Of a stretch of DNA of 64,000 bases, positions 1 through 8,316 are shown piece after piece. The position numbers were made by a program, and so were the translations under genes. The notes beneath the pieces were generated by a model. It saw only the letters and a list, made by a program, of their open reading frames with translations, was not told the origin of the DNA and searched no databases. The stretch is from Pseudomonas sp. AL03 (lineage in GTDB: Bacteria; Pseudomonadota; Gammaproteobacteria; Pseudomonadales; Pseudomonadaceae). The DNA is taken from contig NZ_JASBRE010000018.1 of NCBI RefSeq assembly GCF_029960815.1, positions 62,001 through 126,000 on the forward strand. Direction: 5' to 3'. The stretch's first letter is position 1; every line of letters begins with the position of its first letter.

Positions 1-1053
1 TATCCGGTCGCAAAACCTGGCACCCGTTGGCGCATCGCCGACACCCCCGCTCGCGTCCCTTATCTGCGTCAAAACGAATCGAAACAATGGGTTCTGGACA
101 GGGAAAAACCGGCGCCCCGCTTCAGCCTCATCAACCGGTTACAGAACGCGATAACGGTTTGGGAAAGCATGAATGTCGAAGCACATGGAATGCCTCAAGT
201 CCGTCAAATTTTTCCGCGAAAGGCTCGTCAGATTGACGAGGCGCTGGATCTGGCAACCACCTATGCCTGGAACAGCTTCCGCAACCTGCAAATGCTCAAG
301 ACTTCTGACGGTACGGTCACGCCCGTGCACCAGCTCATCATGGATTTTATCGATGTGTCTACCGTGTCGGACGCGCATGTGCAGAAGCTCGAAAAAGTCG
401 TGGGCGACATTTTTGCGGCCCTGTTGGACCCCACACTCAGAAAGCCGAACTCCAGGCGGTTTGTAGTCGGCAAGATCCTCAGTCACGCGGAAAATACGTT
501 CGGCTTCACCCTTCCAAAGGACGTAAAAGGGAAAATTTACCTGACAGATAAATTTTTCTTCCCCCATTTCGACCACTACCGCGATCATCTGTCCGACGCC
601 GCCTTCCCCATCAACGCTCATGCTCGGGCGGCAACCCTGATCCATGAGATTTCGCACATTGCCGGCAAAACCGAGGACATTTCTTATCTCGACTCCAGCA
701 GACCGTTCGTCGACCTGATAGGAACGGCCAGTGCTTTCGCCACTGATCTCAAAACAGCCTTGAGCGAACTTCAGGACAGCGCACTGTCAATCAAGACGCC
801 TTATACACAGCTGTTCAAAATCCAGAACCCTGATGCCGGTGAATGGGAGGACCTGGGCAGTACTACTGATGAAAATACCGATCGGATAAAGGAACATATC
901 TTGACCTTGACCGGCGAGGACAACCTGAGCGGTGCCCGCACAACCTTCAAAAAAGATCCACTGATCAGACTGGCGGTGCAACTCGCTAACGCTGACAGCG
1001 TTACCTGGCTGATCACCCATCTGGGGCGCCAATTGCACACCAGCACCCCATGA
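1..1053 (+). CDS. C-terminal part of a large toxin-like protein with an M35-like zinc metallopeptidase site (5' end outside window)
   Basis: The reading frame is open from base 1 with no stop, so the ATG at 169 is probably internal and the gene starts upstream of the window. The visible 350 residues hold a zinc-peptidase signature HEISH (bases 643-657), followed by a GKTEDISY stretch that resembles the G-T-x-D-x-x-Y-G continuation of M35 (deuterolysin/Lys-specific) peptidases, where the Asp (bases 676-678) is the third zinc ligand. The N-terminal visible part, rich in Trp and Arg, resembles linker regions of large Pseudomonas dermonecrotic-toxin-like (DUF6543-type) proteins. No signal peptide can be judged. 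I infer a proteolytic effector or toxin domain. The metallopeptidase reading is fairly secure; the toxin assignment is inference from architecture. Confidence 0.7.
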   Translation, partial: YPVAKPGTRWRIADTPARVPYLRQNESKQWVLDREKPAPRFSLINRLQNAITVWESMNVEAHGMPQVRQIFPRKARQIDEALDLATTYAWNSFRNLQMLKTSDGTVTPVHQLIMDFIDVSTVSDAHVQKLEKVVGDIFAALLDPTLRKPNSRRFVVGKILSHAENTFGFTLPKDVKGKIYLTDKFFFPHFDHYRDHLSDAAFPINAHARAATLIHEISHIAGKTEDISYLDSSRPFVDLIGTASAFATDLKTALSELQDSALSIKTPYTQLFKIQNPDAGEWEDLGSTTDENTDRIKEHILTLTGEDNLSGARTTFKKDPLIRLAVQLANADSVTWLITHLGRQLHTSTP

Positions 1054-1150
1054 ATCAGAAAATAAACACCACTTTGATGGGTAATTGCCATGACGGTTGT
1101 TCTCGCAGACTTCCTCACAAGGTTAGAATGCAGGAAATCAGGATGAGTCA

Positions 1151-2152
1151 ATGACCGAAAACCCTCTCTCGCAAGCCCAATATGACGCAATCACCGATGC
1201 CGCTGCGCATTGGTGCATGCGTCTGCACGCCATCGATTGCACGGCTGAAGAGCGGCTGGCGTTCGAGCAATGGCATGACGCTCATCCGCTTCACGCGTTC
1301 GAGTACGAGGCCATGCTGGAAATCTGGGATGTCGCGGGGGACCTGCCACGTCCCGAAACCGTGATACCGGTGGCTCGCGCCAAGCGTGAAACGCCTTGGC
1401 GCACCTTCGGTATCGCCGCCGCGGTTTGCGCCATGGCGCTGCCATTGGCGGCCTATAGCGGCTGGAACCTGGGCTGGTTACCCAATTCGTACCAACATTT
1501 CGAGGCGAGCGATACTGTCCGTCAGGTCACCCTGAGCGATGGCAGTCAGGTGGAACTGAACCTGGGCAGTGAGCTGACGTTCAGCAACTACAAGGACCAG
1601 CGCCGGATCACTTTGGAAAAAGGCGAAGCCTTCTTCAGCGTCCGCCACGACACTCGGCACCCCTTCATTGTCAAAGCGGCCGAAGGCAGGATTCGGGTAA
1701 CCGGAACCAAATTCAATGTCTGGATGTATGAAGATCAGGTACGCGTGAACCTGATTGAAGGTTCGGTGCTGGTCAGCAGCAATGATGCCCTTGCGGGTGA
1801 CGGCTTGCGTCTCGAGCCAGCGATGCAGGCAAGCTATAGACGCGGCGACTTCACTTCCCAGATCAGTCAGACCTACGACAATGACAACTCACTGGCGTGG
1901 CGCAGCGGAAAACTGGTGCTCGATGATCTGGCGCTGGCCGACGCACTGCCATTGATCAATCGCTACTTGAGCAAACCGGTGATGGTGGCCGACCACAGTA
2001 CCGGCTCGATTCGCATCGGCGGCATCTACAACATCAAGGACCTCAACAACCTGGTGGCGTCCTTGCCCAAGGTATTGCCGGTCTACCTGACCCGCAACAA
2101 GGATGGCAATCCGGTCCTCAACTCCATTCCGCAACAAGCCCCAAAAAGCTGA
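1151..2152 (+). CDS. FecR-family sigma factor regulator (anti-sigma factor), possibly FpvR-like
   Basis: A 333-residue inner-membrane signalling protein of the FecR type, which passes the state of a TonB-dependent siderophore receptor to a cytoplasmic ECF sigma factor. Residues 8-50 form the DUF4880/FecR N-terminal sigma-binding region with its WHDAHPLHAFEYEA stretch. One membrane segment lies near 82-105, a periplasmic FecR domain at about 125-215, and a C-terminal STN-like domain binds the receptor. Usually a fecI-type sigma gene sits directly upstream, but here the upstream gene is a peptidase and no sigma gene is visible in the window. The convergent neighbour is pvdQ, which makes a pyoverdine regulator of the FpvR type plausible; that identity is inference. 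It ends in a hairpin shared with pvdQ. Confidence 0.9.
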   Translation: MTENPLSQAQYDAITDAAAHWCMRLHAIDCTAEERLAFEQWHDAHPLHAFEYEAMLEIWDVAGDLPRPETVIPVARAKRETPWRTFGIAAAVCAMALPLAAYSGWNLGWLPNSYQHFEASDTVRQVTLSDGSQVELNLGSELTFSNYKDQRRITLEKGEAFFSVRHDTRHPFIVKAAEGRIRVTGTKFNVWMYEDQVRVNLIEGSVLVSSNDALAGDGLRLEPAMQASYRRGDFTSQISQTYDNDNSLAWRSGKLVLDDLALADALPLINRYLSKPVMVADHSTGSIRIGGIYNIKDLNNLVASLPKVLPVYLTRNKDGNPVLNSIPQQAPKS

Positions 2153-2182
2153 AGGCCGCGAGCCTTGCGGGGTGCGGCCTTC
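2151..2182. terminator. Hairpin between convergent fecR-like gene and pvdQ
   Basis: Two 9-base arms, GAAGGCCGC at 2151-2159 and GCGGCCTTC at 2174-2182, are perfectly complementary and begin inside the stop codon of the FecR gene. No long T-run follows on either strand, so it is a plausible but not textbook bidirectional terminator. Confidence 0.5.
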
Positions 2183-2207
2183 ATTCCTGATTCAAGCGCC
2201 ATCAGCG

Positions 2208-4553
2208 TTACTGTGCAGCCACCTTCCCGGCTTTTTCATCCTGCTCGCGGATTGTCTGAACCTGGTACTGCGGATCGGACGCGATCTGCTGCTCGGTGAA
2301 CGGCAACACACTCAACTGCTTCCTGGAAAATGCCAGGGTCTGATCTCTGGAATACTTCGAGGCCGGGTCACTGGATAGCGAGAAAGCCAGCAGCCCCTGG
2401 GCCTGCGGTCCCTTGTCATCGAAGGTTACCACCTGCAAATAGCTGGTACCGCTGACGACTTCGAGTTTACCGTCGGCTCTCGGCACACTCTGAATGGCGT
2501 TATAAATCCCCAGAGCGCCAGGTCCACCGTGAATCGGCGTCTGTTGGCCACCACCGCTGACCACCTGGATATCACCCCAGCGATTATCAGCCTTGAGCCC
2601 CCTCTTATTGATCTGCGCTACCGACGCCAGCATCGCGTCGCGAACCGCCTTTGCGACTTCCGGGTGATCGACCGCCAGGCCACGCGGGGTGTGTTGCGGG
2701 TCTTTCGGATCGAACGCCACACGCCAGGGATCAGGTGTTTCCTCTAGCGACTCCATGACATTCTGGAAATGCACAAAGCCCAGACCACTGTCCAGATTCG
2801 CACTGCGGTCCCAGGCCTTGAGACTGGCACACAGCGGCGTGAGCGTTGGCGCATCGGAACCCAGGGCCGCAGCACAAAACTGCAGCAGGTCCGGCATCAC
2901 TTGAGCTGCCAGATACACCTGGTCGTCCATCACCATGTGTTGTAAATCCACCGCCGCAATAGGTCCGGTCTTGTTCAACGTATTCAGGCGATCCAGTGCA
3001 AAGCGTGTGCGCAGCCCCAATGGCTGGTCGTCCTGACTGATCAGGGGCGAAAAACCGCTGAGCGGTTGCGCCGGGTTGGCCATCCAGGCCGAATCGTTGG
3101 AGTGCTGCACAAAGTCCTTGCGCAACAGCTGCGGCAACTTGTCTGCCGCATAGATCCCTTTTTGCGCAGCCTGCGGGTCGATGTCCCAGGCACACGCGCT
3201 GTTGGAACCGTCGAGGACGATCATCTGCAACCCGGCGCGAGGATCACTGCACTTGGCCAATTTGTCGGCACCGACGTTCGGCACGACCGAGAGGTTCATG
3301 TACAGCGTCTGCCCCTGATCATCCGTCGCCAGGGTGTTGACCCACGGGATCCCCTGAATCTTGTGCACCGACGCCTGCAAGTCCTTGAGGCTGACCGCAC
3401 GGTTCATTGCATACCACTGCTGCAAGACTCGGTCGTTTTCCAGATTGGCATCGCGCAGGCTGTAGGCGAACTGGTTGTCCCAGTCGAGTTTTCCGGGCCA
3501 CTGCACGATCGGGCCGAACTGCGAGCTGTAGATCACATGAGAGGCCGGATGGGTCTGGCCATCAGGTTGTTTCACGTTCACGGTCAGGGTCTGTTTCTTC
3601 ATGGGCAAGGACTTGCCGTCGAGCAGGTAACGGGTCGAATCCTTGGGATCGAGTTGCAGGCGATATAAGGTGAAATGCTTGGACGAGTCCACGGTGTGGG
3701 TCCATGCAAGGTGCTGGTTGAAACCGATATTGATCATCGGCAGTCCTGGCAGTGCCGCGCCCATGACGTCCAGTTTGCCGGGAATGGTCAGGTGCATTTG
3801 ATAGAAACGCATCCCGCCTACCCAAGGGAAATGCGGATTGGCCAACAACATTCCGCGGCCGTTGAAAGAACGTTCACTGCCGACCGCCACGGCATTGCTG
3901 CCGCGATCCAGGGCAAAACGCTGCAGGCGTGAGGCGGCCACCTGGAACGCCTCGGGGTCGCCTGCCGTCTGAGCAACGGCTTTGGGTGGCGTCGCGCCGG
4001 CCAAGGCTTCGGCAAACTGCCCTACTCCGCCTTCGACCAGCAGACGCCGCGTCAACTTGACCAGGTCCTGGATGGTAATCTCACGCACCCAGTCGCCCTG
4101 ACACTGCTGCGGCAAACCCTGCGCCCGATGCTCTGCCAGCGAACGGTTATAGCCCGCCACATAACCTTCGATGAGATCGCGTATCGGCGGGGTTTGCGCC
4201 TGCCAGAAAGCGGAGACGGCCTGCGGGGTGTTCAGCCAATTGAAGAACAGATCGCTGACCAGATTTTCGCGCTCTTCGACCGTGAACTGATCCGGGCCGA
4301 AATACCGTGAACGTTCGCCGTTCACGGTGGTGATCTCATTGGCCAGCAGGCACAGGTTGTCCTGAGCGTAGGCGTAACCAATGCCATAACCGAGCCCGCG
4401 CTCGTTGTCAGCACGGATATGCGGCACGCCGAAACTGGTCCGGCGAATCTCAGCGCTCGCCTGCTCTGGCTGACTGCGTGCGTTTGCCGCAAGACTCAAG
4501 CCCACAAACACACCCGCAAGGCTCAACCTGGTTAACTGCCTGGAAATAATCAC
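2208..4553 (-). CDS. pvdQ: Acyl-homoserine-lactone/pyoverdine acylase PvdQ
   Basis: A periplasmic N-terminal-nucleophile hydrolase of the penicillin acylase family that removes the fatty acid from the pyoverdine precursor and can also cleave long-chain acyl-homoserine lactones. I place the start at the GTG at 4553 because AGGAG lies at 4559-4563 and the protein then begins with a clean signal peptide (residues 1-26); an upstream ATG at 4595 would add a non-signal leader. The alpha chain is followed by the self-cleavage site Gly218/Ser219 in the motif RGSNAVAVGSERS, where Ser219 becomes the catalytic N-terminus of the beta chain, then LANPHFPW. Blocks such as LTRRLLVEGGVGQFA and RFYQMHLTIPG match what I recall of P. 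aeruginosa PvdQ. Length is 781 residues, normal for the family. A PvdS-type promoter lies upstream. Confidence 0.95.
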   Translation of the reverse strand: MIISRQLTRLSLAGVFVGLSLAANARSQPEQASAEIRRTSFGVPHIRADNERGLGYGIGYAYAQDNLCLLANEITTVNGERSRYFGPDQFTVEERENLVSDLFFNWLNTPQAVSAFWQAQTPPIRDLIEGYVAGYNRSLAEHRAQGLPQQCQGDWVREITIQDLVKLTRRLLVEGGVGQFAEALAGATPPKAVAQTAGDPEAFQVAASRLQRFALDRGSNAVAVGSERSFNGRGMLLANPHFPWVGGMRFYQMHLTIPGKLDVMGAALPGLPMINIGFNQHLAWTHTVDSSKHFTLYRLQLDPKDSTRYLLDGKSLPMKKQTLTVNVKQPDGQTHPASHVIYSSQFGPIVQWPGKLDWDNQFAYSLRDANLENDRVLQQWYAMNRAVSLKDLQASVHKIQGIPWVNTLATDDQGQTLYMNLSVVPNVGADKLAKCSDPRAGLQMIVLDGSNSACAWDIDPQAAQKGIYAADKLPQLLRKDFVQHSNDSAWMANPAQPLSGFSPLISQDDQPLGLRTRFALDRLNTLNKTGPIAAVDLQHMVMDDQVYLAAQVMPDLLQFCAAALGSDAPTLTPLCASLKAWDRSANLDSGLGFVHFQNVMESLEETPDPWRVAFDPKDPQHTPRGLAVDHPEVAKAVRDAMLASVAQINKRGLKADNRWGDIQVVSGGGQQTPIHGGPGALGIYNAIQSVPRADGKLEVVSGTSYLQVVTFDDKGPQAQGLLAFSLSSDPASKYSRDQTLAFSRKQLSVLPFTEQQIASDPQYQVQTIREQDEKAGKVAAQ

Positions 4554-4616
4554 GCTCGCTCCTGATCGAACAGACAAACACCCTGCGTCACACACGCACT
4601 GCGCCTTCCCCTACAA

Positions 4617-4640
4617 ACGAAAGAAATGACAAAAAATTTA
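4617..4640 (-). promoter_or_regulatory. PvdS iron-starvation box for pvdQ
   Basis: Read on the minus strand, TAAAT (4640-4636) is followed by exactly 16 bases and then CGT (4619-4617). This is the TAAAT-N16-CGT promoter form recognised by the iron-starvation sigma factor PvdS. It lies about 64 bases upstream of the chosen pvdQ GTG start, the right place for a promoter, and supports iron-limited expression of pvdQ. Confidence 0.75.
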
Positions 4641-4798
4641 GGCCCTGAAAGGCGCTTTTCACAGCCATCTCACCGGCTGCTGACGTGATGGCGACAAAAT
4701 TTCTACATTCAGGGCTTCATTATTTGCCCTGCTCATACGTCTTATAGATTGAGAGCACCCATCACATTTCCTGGCCGGCTCGGATAAGGAGTTTTTGC

Positions 4799-5170
4799 AT
4801 GTACAACTCGCAACTGCCAACGGACGGTAGCAACGCGCCAAAGGGCTCTGCCATGGGCTCCGGTGTTTTCAGTCAACGGAGTGAGCGCAATGGCAACGAG
4901 CGGATCAGGTCGCTGCTCAAAAGCTTTGGTCTGCGCACCAGTCTGATCCGACTCAAAGTCATCGATGCGTTGCTGACTGCCGCCGAAAGCGACCGCAGCC
5001 TCGGCGTGCGCGGCGTGCACAGTCACTTGCTGGACCTGGATATTCCCCTGTCCTTTCTCAGTGTGCGGGAAGTGTTGAAACGCTTGTGCAGCGAAGGCGT
5101 GATCACACTCAATTCAGACAAAAGCTACAGCCTGCATCCGCACGCTGCAGCCATGCTCCAACACGAGTGA
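4799..5170 (+). CDS. Fur-like winged-helix protein (Fe2+/Zn2+ uptake regulation-like, PA2384-type)
   Basis: A 123-residue predicted DNA-binding protein. Residues 35-115 have the shape of the N-terminal winged helix of Fur, with GLRTSLIRLKVIDALL, a SLGVRGVHSHL helix and an FLSVREVLKRL recognition helix. It stops where the Fur dimerisation and metal-binding domain would begin, so no His/Cys metal site is visible. It is divergent from pvdQ; in P. aeruginosa the gene beside pvdQ (PA2384) encodes a similar protein that has been linked to the iron-starvation response (from memory, not checked). I infer an iron-related accessory regulator. The ATG at 4799 is preceded by AAGGAG with good spacing. Whether it binds metal or DNA alone cannot be told from sequence. 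Confidence 0.8.
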   Translation: MYNSQLPTDGSNAPKGSAMGSGVFSQRSERNGNERIRSLLKSFGLRTSLIRLKVIDALLTAAESDRSLGVRGVHSHLLDLDIPLSFLSVREVLKRLCSEGVITLNSDKSYSLHPHAAAMLQHE

Positions 5171-5189
5171 TCAGCTCAAGGTGCGTCGC

Positions 5190-5378
5190 TCAGGGTTTGA
5201 CCTTGCGACGCATCATGCCATTGATTACCACCACGATGACCGCCACACCGATGGCGATGTACTGAAACAGCTTCTCGCTGATGACGCCTGCGTTTTGCAG
5301 ATACGAAAGGCCGAACATGATCCCCAACACCACGAGGGAGATCAGAATCGAGTATTTCAAACGTTGCGACTGAGTCAT
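5190..5378 (-). CDS. Small two-helix membrane protein, function unknown
   Basis: A 62-residue protein with two hydrophobic helices: about residues 9-26 (ILISLVVLGIMFGLSYL) and 37-53 (IAIGVAVIVVVINGM), ending in a basic tail MMRRKVKP. I chose the ATG at 5378 rather than the upstream ATG at 5432 because AGGA sits just before it and the upstream extension is not conserved-looking. It lies convergent with the Fur-like gene, with 19 bases between the stops. I do not recognise a named family; it is probably a small inner-membrane protein with a short periplasmic loop. Confidence 0.65.
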   Translation of the reverse strand: MTQSQRLKYSILISLVVLGIMFGLSYLQNAGVISEKLFQYIAIGVAVIVVVINGMMRRKVKP

Positions 5379-5528
5379 TGCGAGTTCCTGAACCTGAAAA
5401 ATGTATCCGATTTGTATCCATATGCATGCCAAGCCCCTACCTTTCTCCGGGGATGGGACGCTACAAGCGGGGTCTCATGTTACAGCCGATGAAGCGTTTT
5501 GGCTTTATTGCCCCATGAGGGTTTTGAA

Positions 5529-5666
5529 ATATTCCGTCGAATCACACTGCTGATTCCGCTGCTTGCCATACTTTCCCTGAGCGGCTGCATCATTTTCCCC
5601 CACGGTGGCTGGCACGGCGGTCATCATTACGACCGTGGCGGGCCGGGTTGTTACCCGCATCGATAA
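5529..5666 (+). CDS. Tiny lipoprotein with no canonical start codon
   Basis: An open frame ending at the TAA at 5664-5666 reads as a short lipoprotein precursor: basic start (FRR), hydrophobic core TLLIPLLAILSLSGC with a perfect lipobox L-S-G-C, then a His/Gly-rich mature part such as GGWHGGHHYDRGG. There is no ATG or GTG in frame. The best-placed candidate start is ATA at 5529, seven bases after a GAGGG ribosome-binding-like sequence (5517-5521); a TTG at 5508 is the other option. Length from ATA is 45 residues. It may use a rare start or have lost its ATG. A strong terminator follows at 5725. The lipoprotein reading is convincing; expression is uncertain. Confidence 0.55.
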   Translation: MFRRITLLIPLLAILSLSGCIIFPHGGWHGGHHYDRGGPGCYPHR

Positions 5667-5724
5667 CGTGAGTAATTGAACTTTCATTCGTAAGCTAATT
5701 ACCCCACCCAATAACTTCTGAATA

Positions 5725-5750
5725 AATGCCCGCGTGTCGCGGGCATTTTT
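5725..5750 (+). terminator. Rho-independent terminator
   Basis: Perfect 10-base stem AATGCCCGCG / CGCGGGCATT (5725-5734 and 5738-5747) with loop TGT, followed by a T-run to 5750. It closes the tiny lipoprotein transcript and separates it from the exporter operon. Confidence 0.85.
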
Positions 5751-5921
5751 CGTACATGCATATTCACTTCTTATTTCGTTCCCGGCACCCATCGAAACAT
5801 AGCGATAACCATTGAAGCTTTTGGTCTTAATCGTCCACTTGAGCTATTCATATTCGATGATTACTCTCGGCGCATCGCAATAAAACCCGCTATCAAACTT
5901 CGAGTAAAGAACAGGGATGCC

Positions 5922-7163
5922 ATGCACACGCCTTTAATCAATATCAGCCCCCATTATTTATTTGGCTTTTGCCTTGCGATCACTTTTTTCGAACTTCTGA
6001 CCTATATGGCCAGCGACATGATCATGCCGGCCATGCTGACCGTCACCCGTCAACTGGATGCCAGCCCCGGCCATGTCCCCTACGCTTTCAATCTTTATCT
6101 GGCCGGCGGCATTCTTCTGCAATGGCTTGTTGGTCCGTTGTCTGATCACTTCGGTCGTCGCAAGATATTGCTCATCGGTTGTGCGGTTTTTGCGCTGGCC
6201 TGTGCCGCAGCGTTCAACGTGCAAAGTATTTATGCGTTCAACAGCTTGCGACTGATTCAGGGCATGGGGTTGGGGTTTGTCATTGCGGTCAGCTATCCAG
6301 CCCTGCAAGAAGTTTTCTGCGAAGCCGACGCGGTAAAAATCATGGCGTTGCTGGGGAACGTTGCGTTGCTCTCCCCACTTCTGGGGCCGTTGCTCGGGAG
6401 CCTGCTGCTGGAATGGCTGTCATGGCGGGAGCTGTTTTTACTGCTGGGTATCGGCGGCGTGATGGTCTGGCTTGGGCTGTACCTGTTCATGCCGGAAACC
6501 GTGGGCACCCTGCGCCACGACGGTCAGCGACTGCAAGCGGTGCATTTTGAATGGCGCAGCACCGTGTGCCGCTATCTGGCGTTGCTGGCTAACCCGCGAT
6601 TCCTGAGTGCAACTGTCGCGTTGGGCGTGATGAGCCTGCCGTTGATTGCGTGGATCGGGCTGGCGCCGCTCTTGCTGATCCAGAACCAGGGACTTTCACC
6701 TTTGCAGTACGGCCTGTGGCAAGTCCCGGTGTTTGCGGCGGTCATTCTCGGCAACCTGATTCTCAACCGACTGATTGCCCACACTCAATTACCACAGTTG
6801 ATTCGATACGCGCTTTGGCCGTTTTGCGGCGGCCTCATCGCGCTGGTCGCCGTCAGCTTCTACGGCGCTTCGACAGCAGTGCTGATCAGCTGCCTGGCGC
6901 TTTACGCCGTTGGGCTAGGCATGAGCAATGCCGCGCTGTACCGGCTTGCGCTGTTTGCAAGCGACGACAGCAAAGGCTTGGTCTCGGCGATGATCGGCAT
7001 GACGTCGATCGCCGTCATGGGCGGTGGCGGCTCGATTATTGCTGCGGCCGGGGCCGGTAATAGCCACGAATCCTTTGCTCTGATGGCGGGTATTGCGGGG
7101 CTTCTGTGCCTGGCGCCCCTACGCCTGTTTCTGCGGCGTTCCCACATCGTGCTTGCCGTCTGA
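5922..7163 (+). CDS. MdfA-like multidrug/H+ antiporter (MFS, DHA1)
   Basis: A 413-residue, 12-helix major facilitator transporter close to E. coli MdfA. The MFS motif A is GPLSDHFGRRK after helix 2. The two acidic residues of helix 1 that MdfA uses for proton and drug binding are present as Glu24 and Asp32 in TFFELLTYMASD, and the antiporter motif C region reads NVALLSPLLGPLLG. It is the first gene of a tight plus-strand set (luxE-like, luxC-like fusion, PaaK-like, GNAT), only 21 bases before the next start. That position suggests it exports the product of the enzymes, or protects the cell from it, rather than serving as a general drug pump; this is inference. An AGGGA motif precedes the ATG. 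Confidence 0.9.
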   Translation: MHTPLINISPHYLFGFCLAITFFELLTYMASDMIMPAMLTVTRQLDASPGHVPYAFNLYLAGGILLQWLVGPLSDHFGRRKILLIGCAVFALACAAAFNVQSIYAFNSLRLIQGMGLGFVIAVSYPALQEVFCEADAVKIMALLGNVALLSPLLGPLLGSLLLEWLSWRELFLLLGIGGVMVWLGLYLFMPETVGTLRHDGQRLQAVHFEWRSTVCRYLALLANPRFLSATVALGVMSLPLIAWIGLAPLLLIQNQGLSPLQYGLWQVPVFAAVILGNLILNRLIAHTQLPQLIRYALWPFCGGLIALVAVSFYGASTAVLISCLALYAVGLGMSNAALYRLALFASDDSKGLVSAMIGMTSIAVMGGGGSIIAAAGAGNSHESFALMAGIAGLLCLAPLRLFLRRSHIVLAV

Positions 7164-7184
7164 CACCACAACGTAGGTCTTTTG

Positions 7185-8315
7185 ATGATCCATTTACCCC
7201 ACACCGATGCGCTCTGCGCGTTAACGCAACCCTATTGCCTGGATTCCGTGCCCGAAGGCCTGTTCGACCAGGCGATGGGGGAAATCAGCCTGTTTCATTG
7301 TCACCACACGCCGGGTTACGAACGCTGGCTAAACGCCAATGGGCTCGATGCCCGAGACCTTGAAACACTGGATGACTGGTCAAGACTGCCGCCGATCTTC
7401 GCCAACTATTTCAAACGTCACGTGTTGTTCAGTCCCACCGGCGAAGGCGCGCTGGAGCTGACATCGTCGGGTACCAGCGGCCAGAAGAGTCGCATGCGCT
7501 ATGACCCTCGCAGCATGGCGGCGGCCCAAGGCATGGTGAGCCACATTTTCCGCCACTACGGCTGGGATACCCCGGACAGCCCTTGCAATTACTTGCTCCT
7601 GAGCTACGAACCCGAGCCCAGCAACACCTTGGGCACCGCTTATACCGACCAGTTTCTCTGCAGCTATGCGCCCGTCAATCGAGTTGTCTACGGATTGCGC
7701 CTGACCCGTAAAGGTCACGAGTTCGACCTGTTTGGTGTTATTCGCGCCTTGCAGGCGTTTGCCGACGAAGGCTTACCCGTTCGAATTCTCGGATTTCCAG
7801 CATTCCTTTCGCATGCGCTACAGCACATGGAAGACACCACTGCGCCGAATCTCAAGTTACCTGCCCAGTCCCTGGTGCTTCTGGGCGGCGGCTGGAAAAC
7901 CCAGGCAGCGCAGGAAATACCGTTGCTTGAGTTGTATGCCCGAACCAATCGGCAATTAGGTGTCGACCTGCCCCGCTGCCGGGACGGCTACGGCGCAGTA
8001 GAGCATGCCGTGCCTTACCTCCAGTGTGCCCACCATCATTTCCATGTACCGGTTTACTCGAAGGTTTTCGTGCGCAACCCATCCGATTTCACTGTCCAGC
8101 CATATGGCCAGCGCGGCTTGCTGGAATTTGTCTCCCCGTACATATCATCAAGCCCGGCGCATGCCGTGGTCATGGGCGATCTGGCGACATTGCACCCCGG
8201 AGCAAGTTGCGGATGCGGCCTGGCGACCGATTGGTTCGAGCTGCATGGTCGTGCCGGCACCACCGCGAGTCGCAGCTGTGCCATGGCTGCCTCAGAACTG
8301 CTCGAAGGAATTTGA
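7185..8315 (+). CDS. LuxE-like acyl-protein synthetase (adenylate-forming)
   Basis: A 376-residue adenylating enzyme of the LuxE family, which in luminous bacteria activates fatty acids as acyl-AMP and passes them as a thioester to the reductase LuxC. The AMP-binding loop is TSSGTSGQKSR, near residues 93-102. Downstream lie LLGGGWK and the RDGYGAVEHA stretch, typical of LuxE, and a Cys-rich CGCGLATDWFELHGR near the C-terminus. I use the ATG at 7185; a TTG three bases upstream is an alternative. It is followed after one base by the LuxC-type gene, so the two are almost certainly made together. The substrate is unknown; no luciferase genes are present in the window. Confidence 0.85.
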   Translation: MIHLPHTDALCALTQPYCLDSVPEGLFDQAMGEISLFHCHHTPGYERWLNANGLDARDLETLDDWSRLPPIFANYFKRHVLFSPTGEGALELTSSGTSGQKSRMRYDPRSMAAAQGMVSHIFRHYGWDTPDSPCNYLLLSYEPEPSNTLGTAYTDQFLCSYAPVNRVVYGLRLTRKGHEFDLFGVIRALQAFADEGLPVRILGFPAFLSHALQHMEDTTAPNLKLPAQSLVLLGGGWKTQAAQEIPLLELYARTNRQLGVDLPRCRDGYGAVEHAVPYLQCAHHHFHVPVYSKVFVRNPSDFTVQPYGQRGLLEFVSPYISSSPAHAVVMGDLATLHPGASCGCGLATDWFELHGRAGTTASRSCAMAASELLEGI

Positions 8316-8316
8316 T

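Noticed and set aside
4690..4740. A second PvdS box or a Fur box for the winged-helix gene
   Set aside because: A CGT at 4738 has no TAAAT at the correct distance, and only short matches to the Fur consensus are seen.
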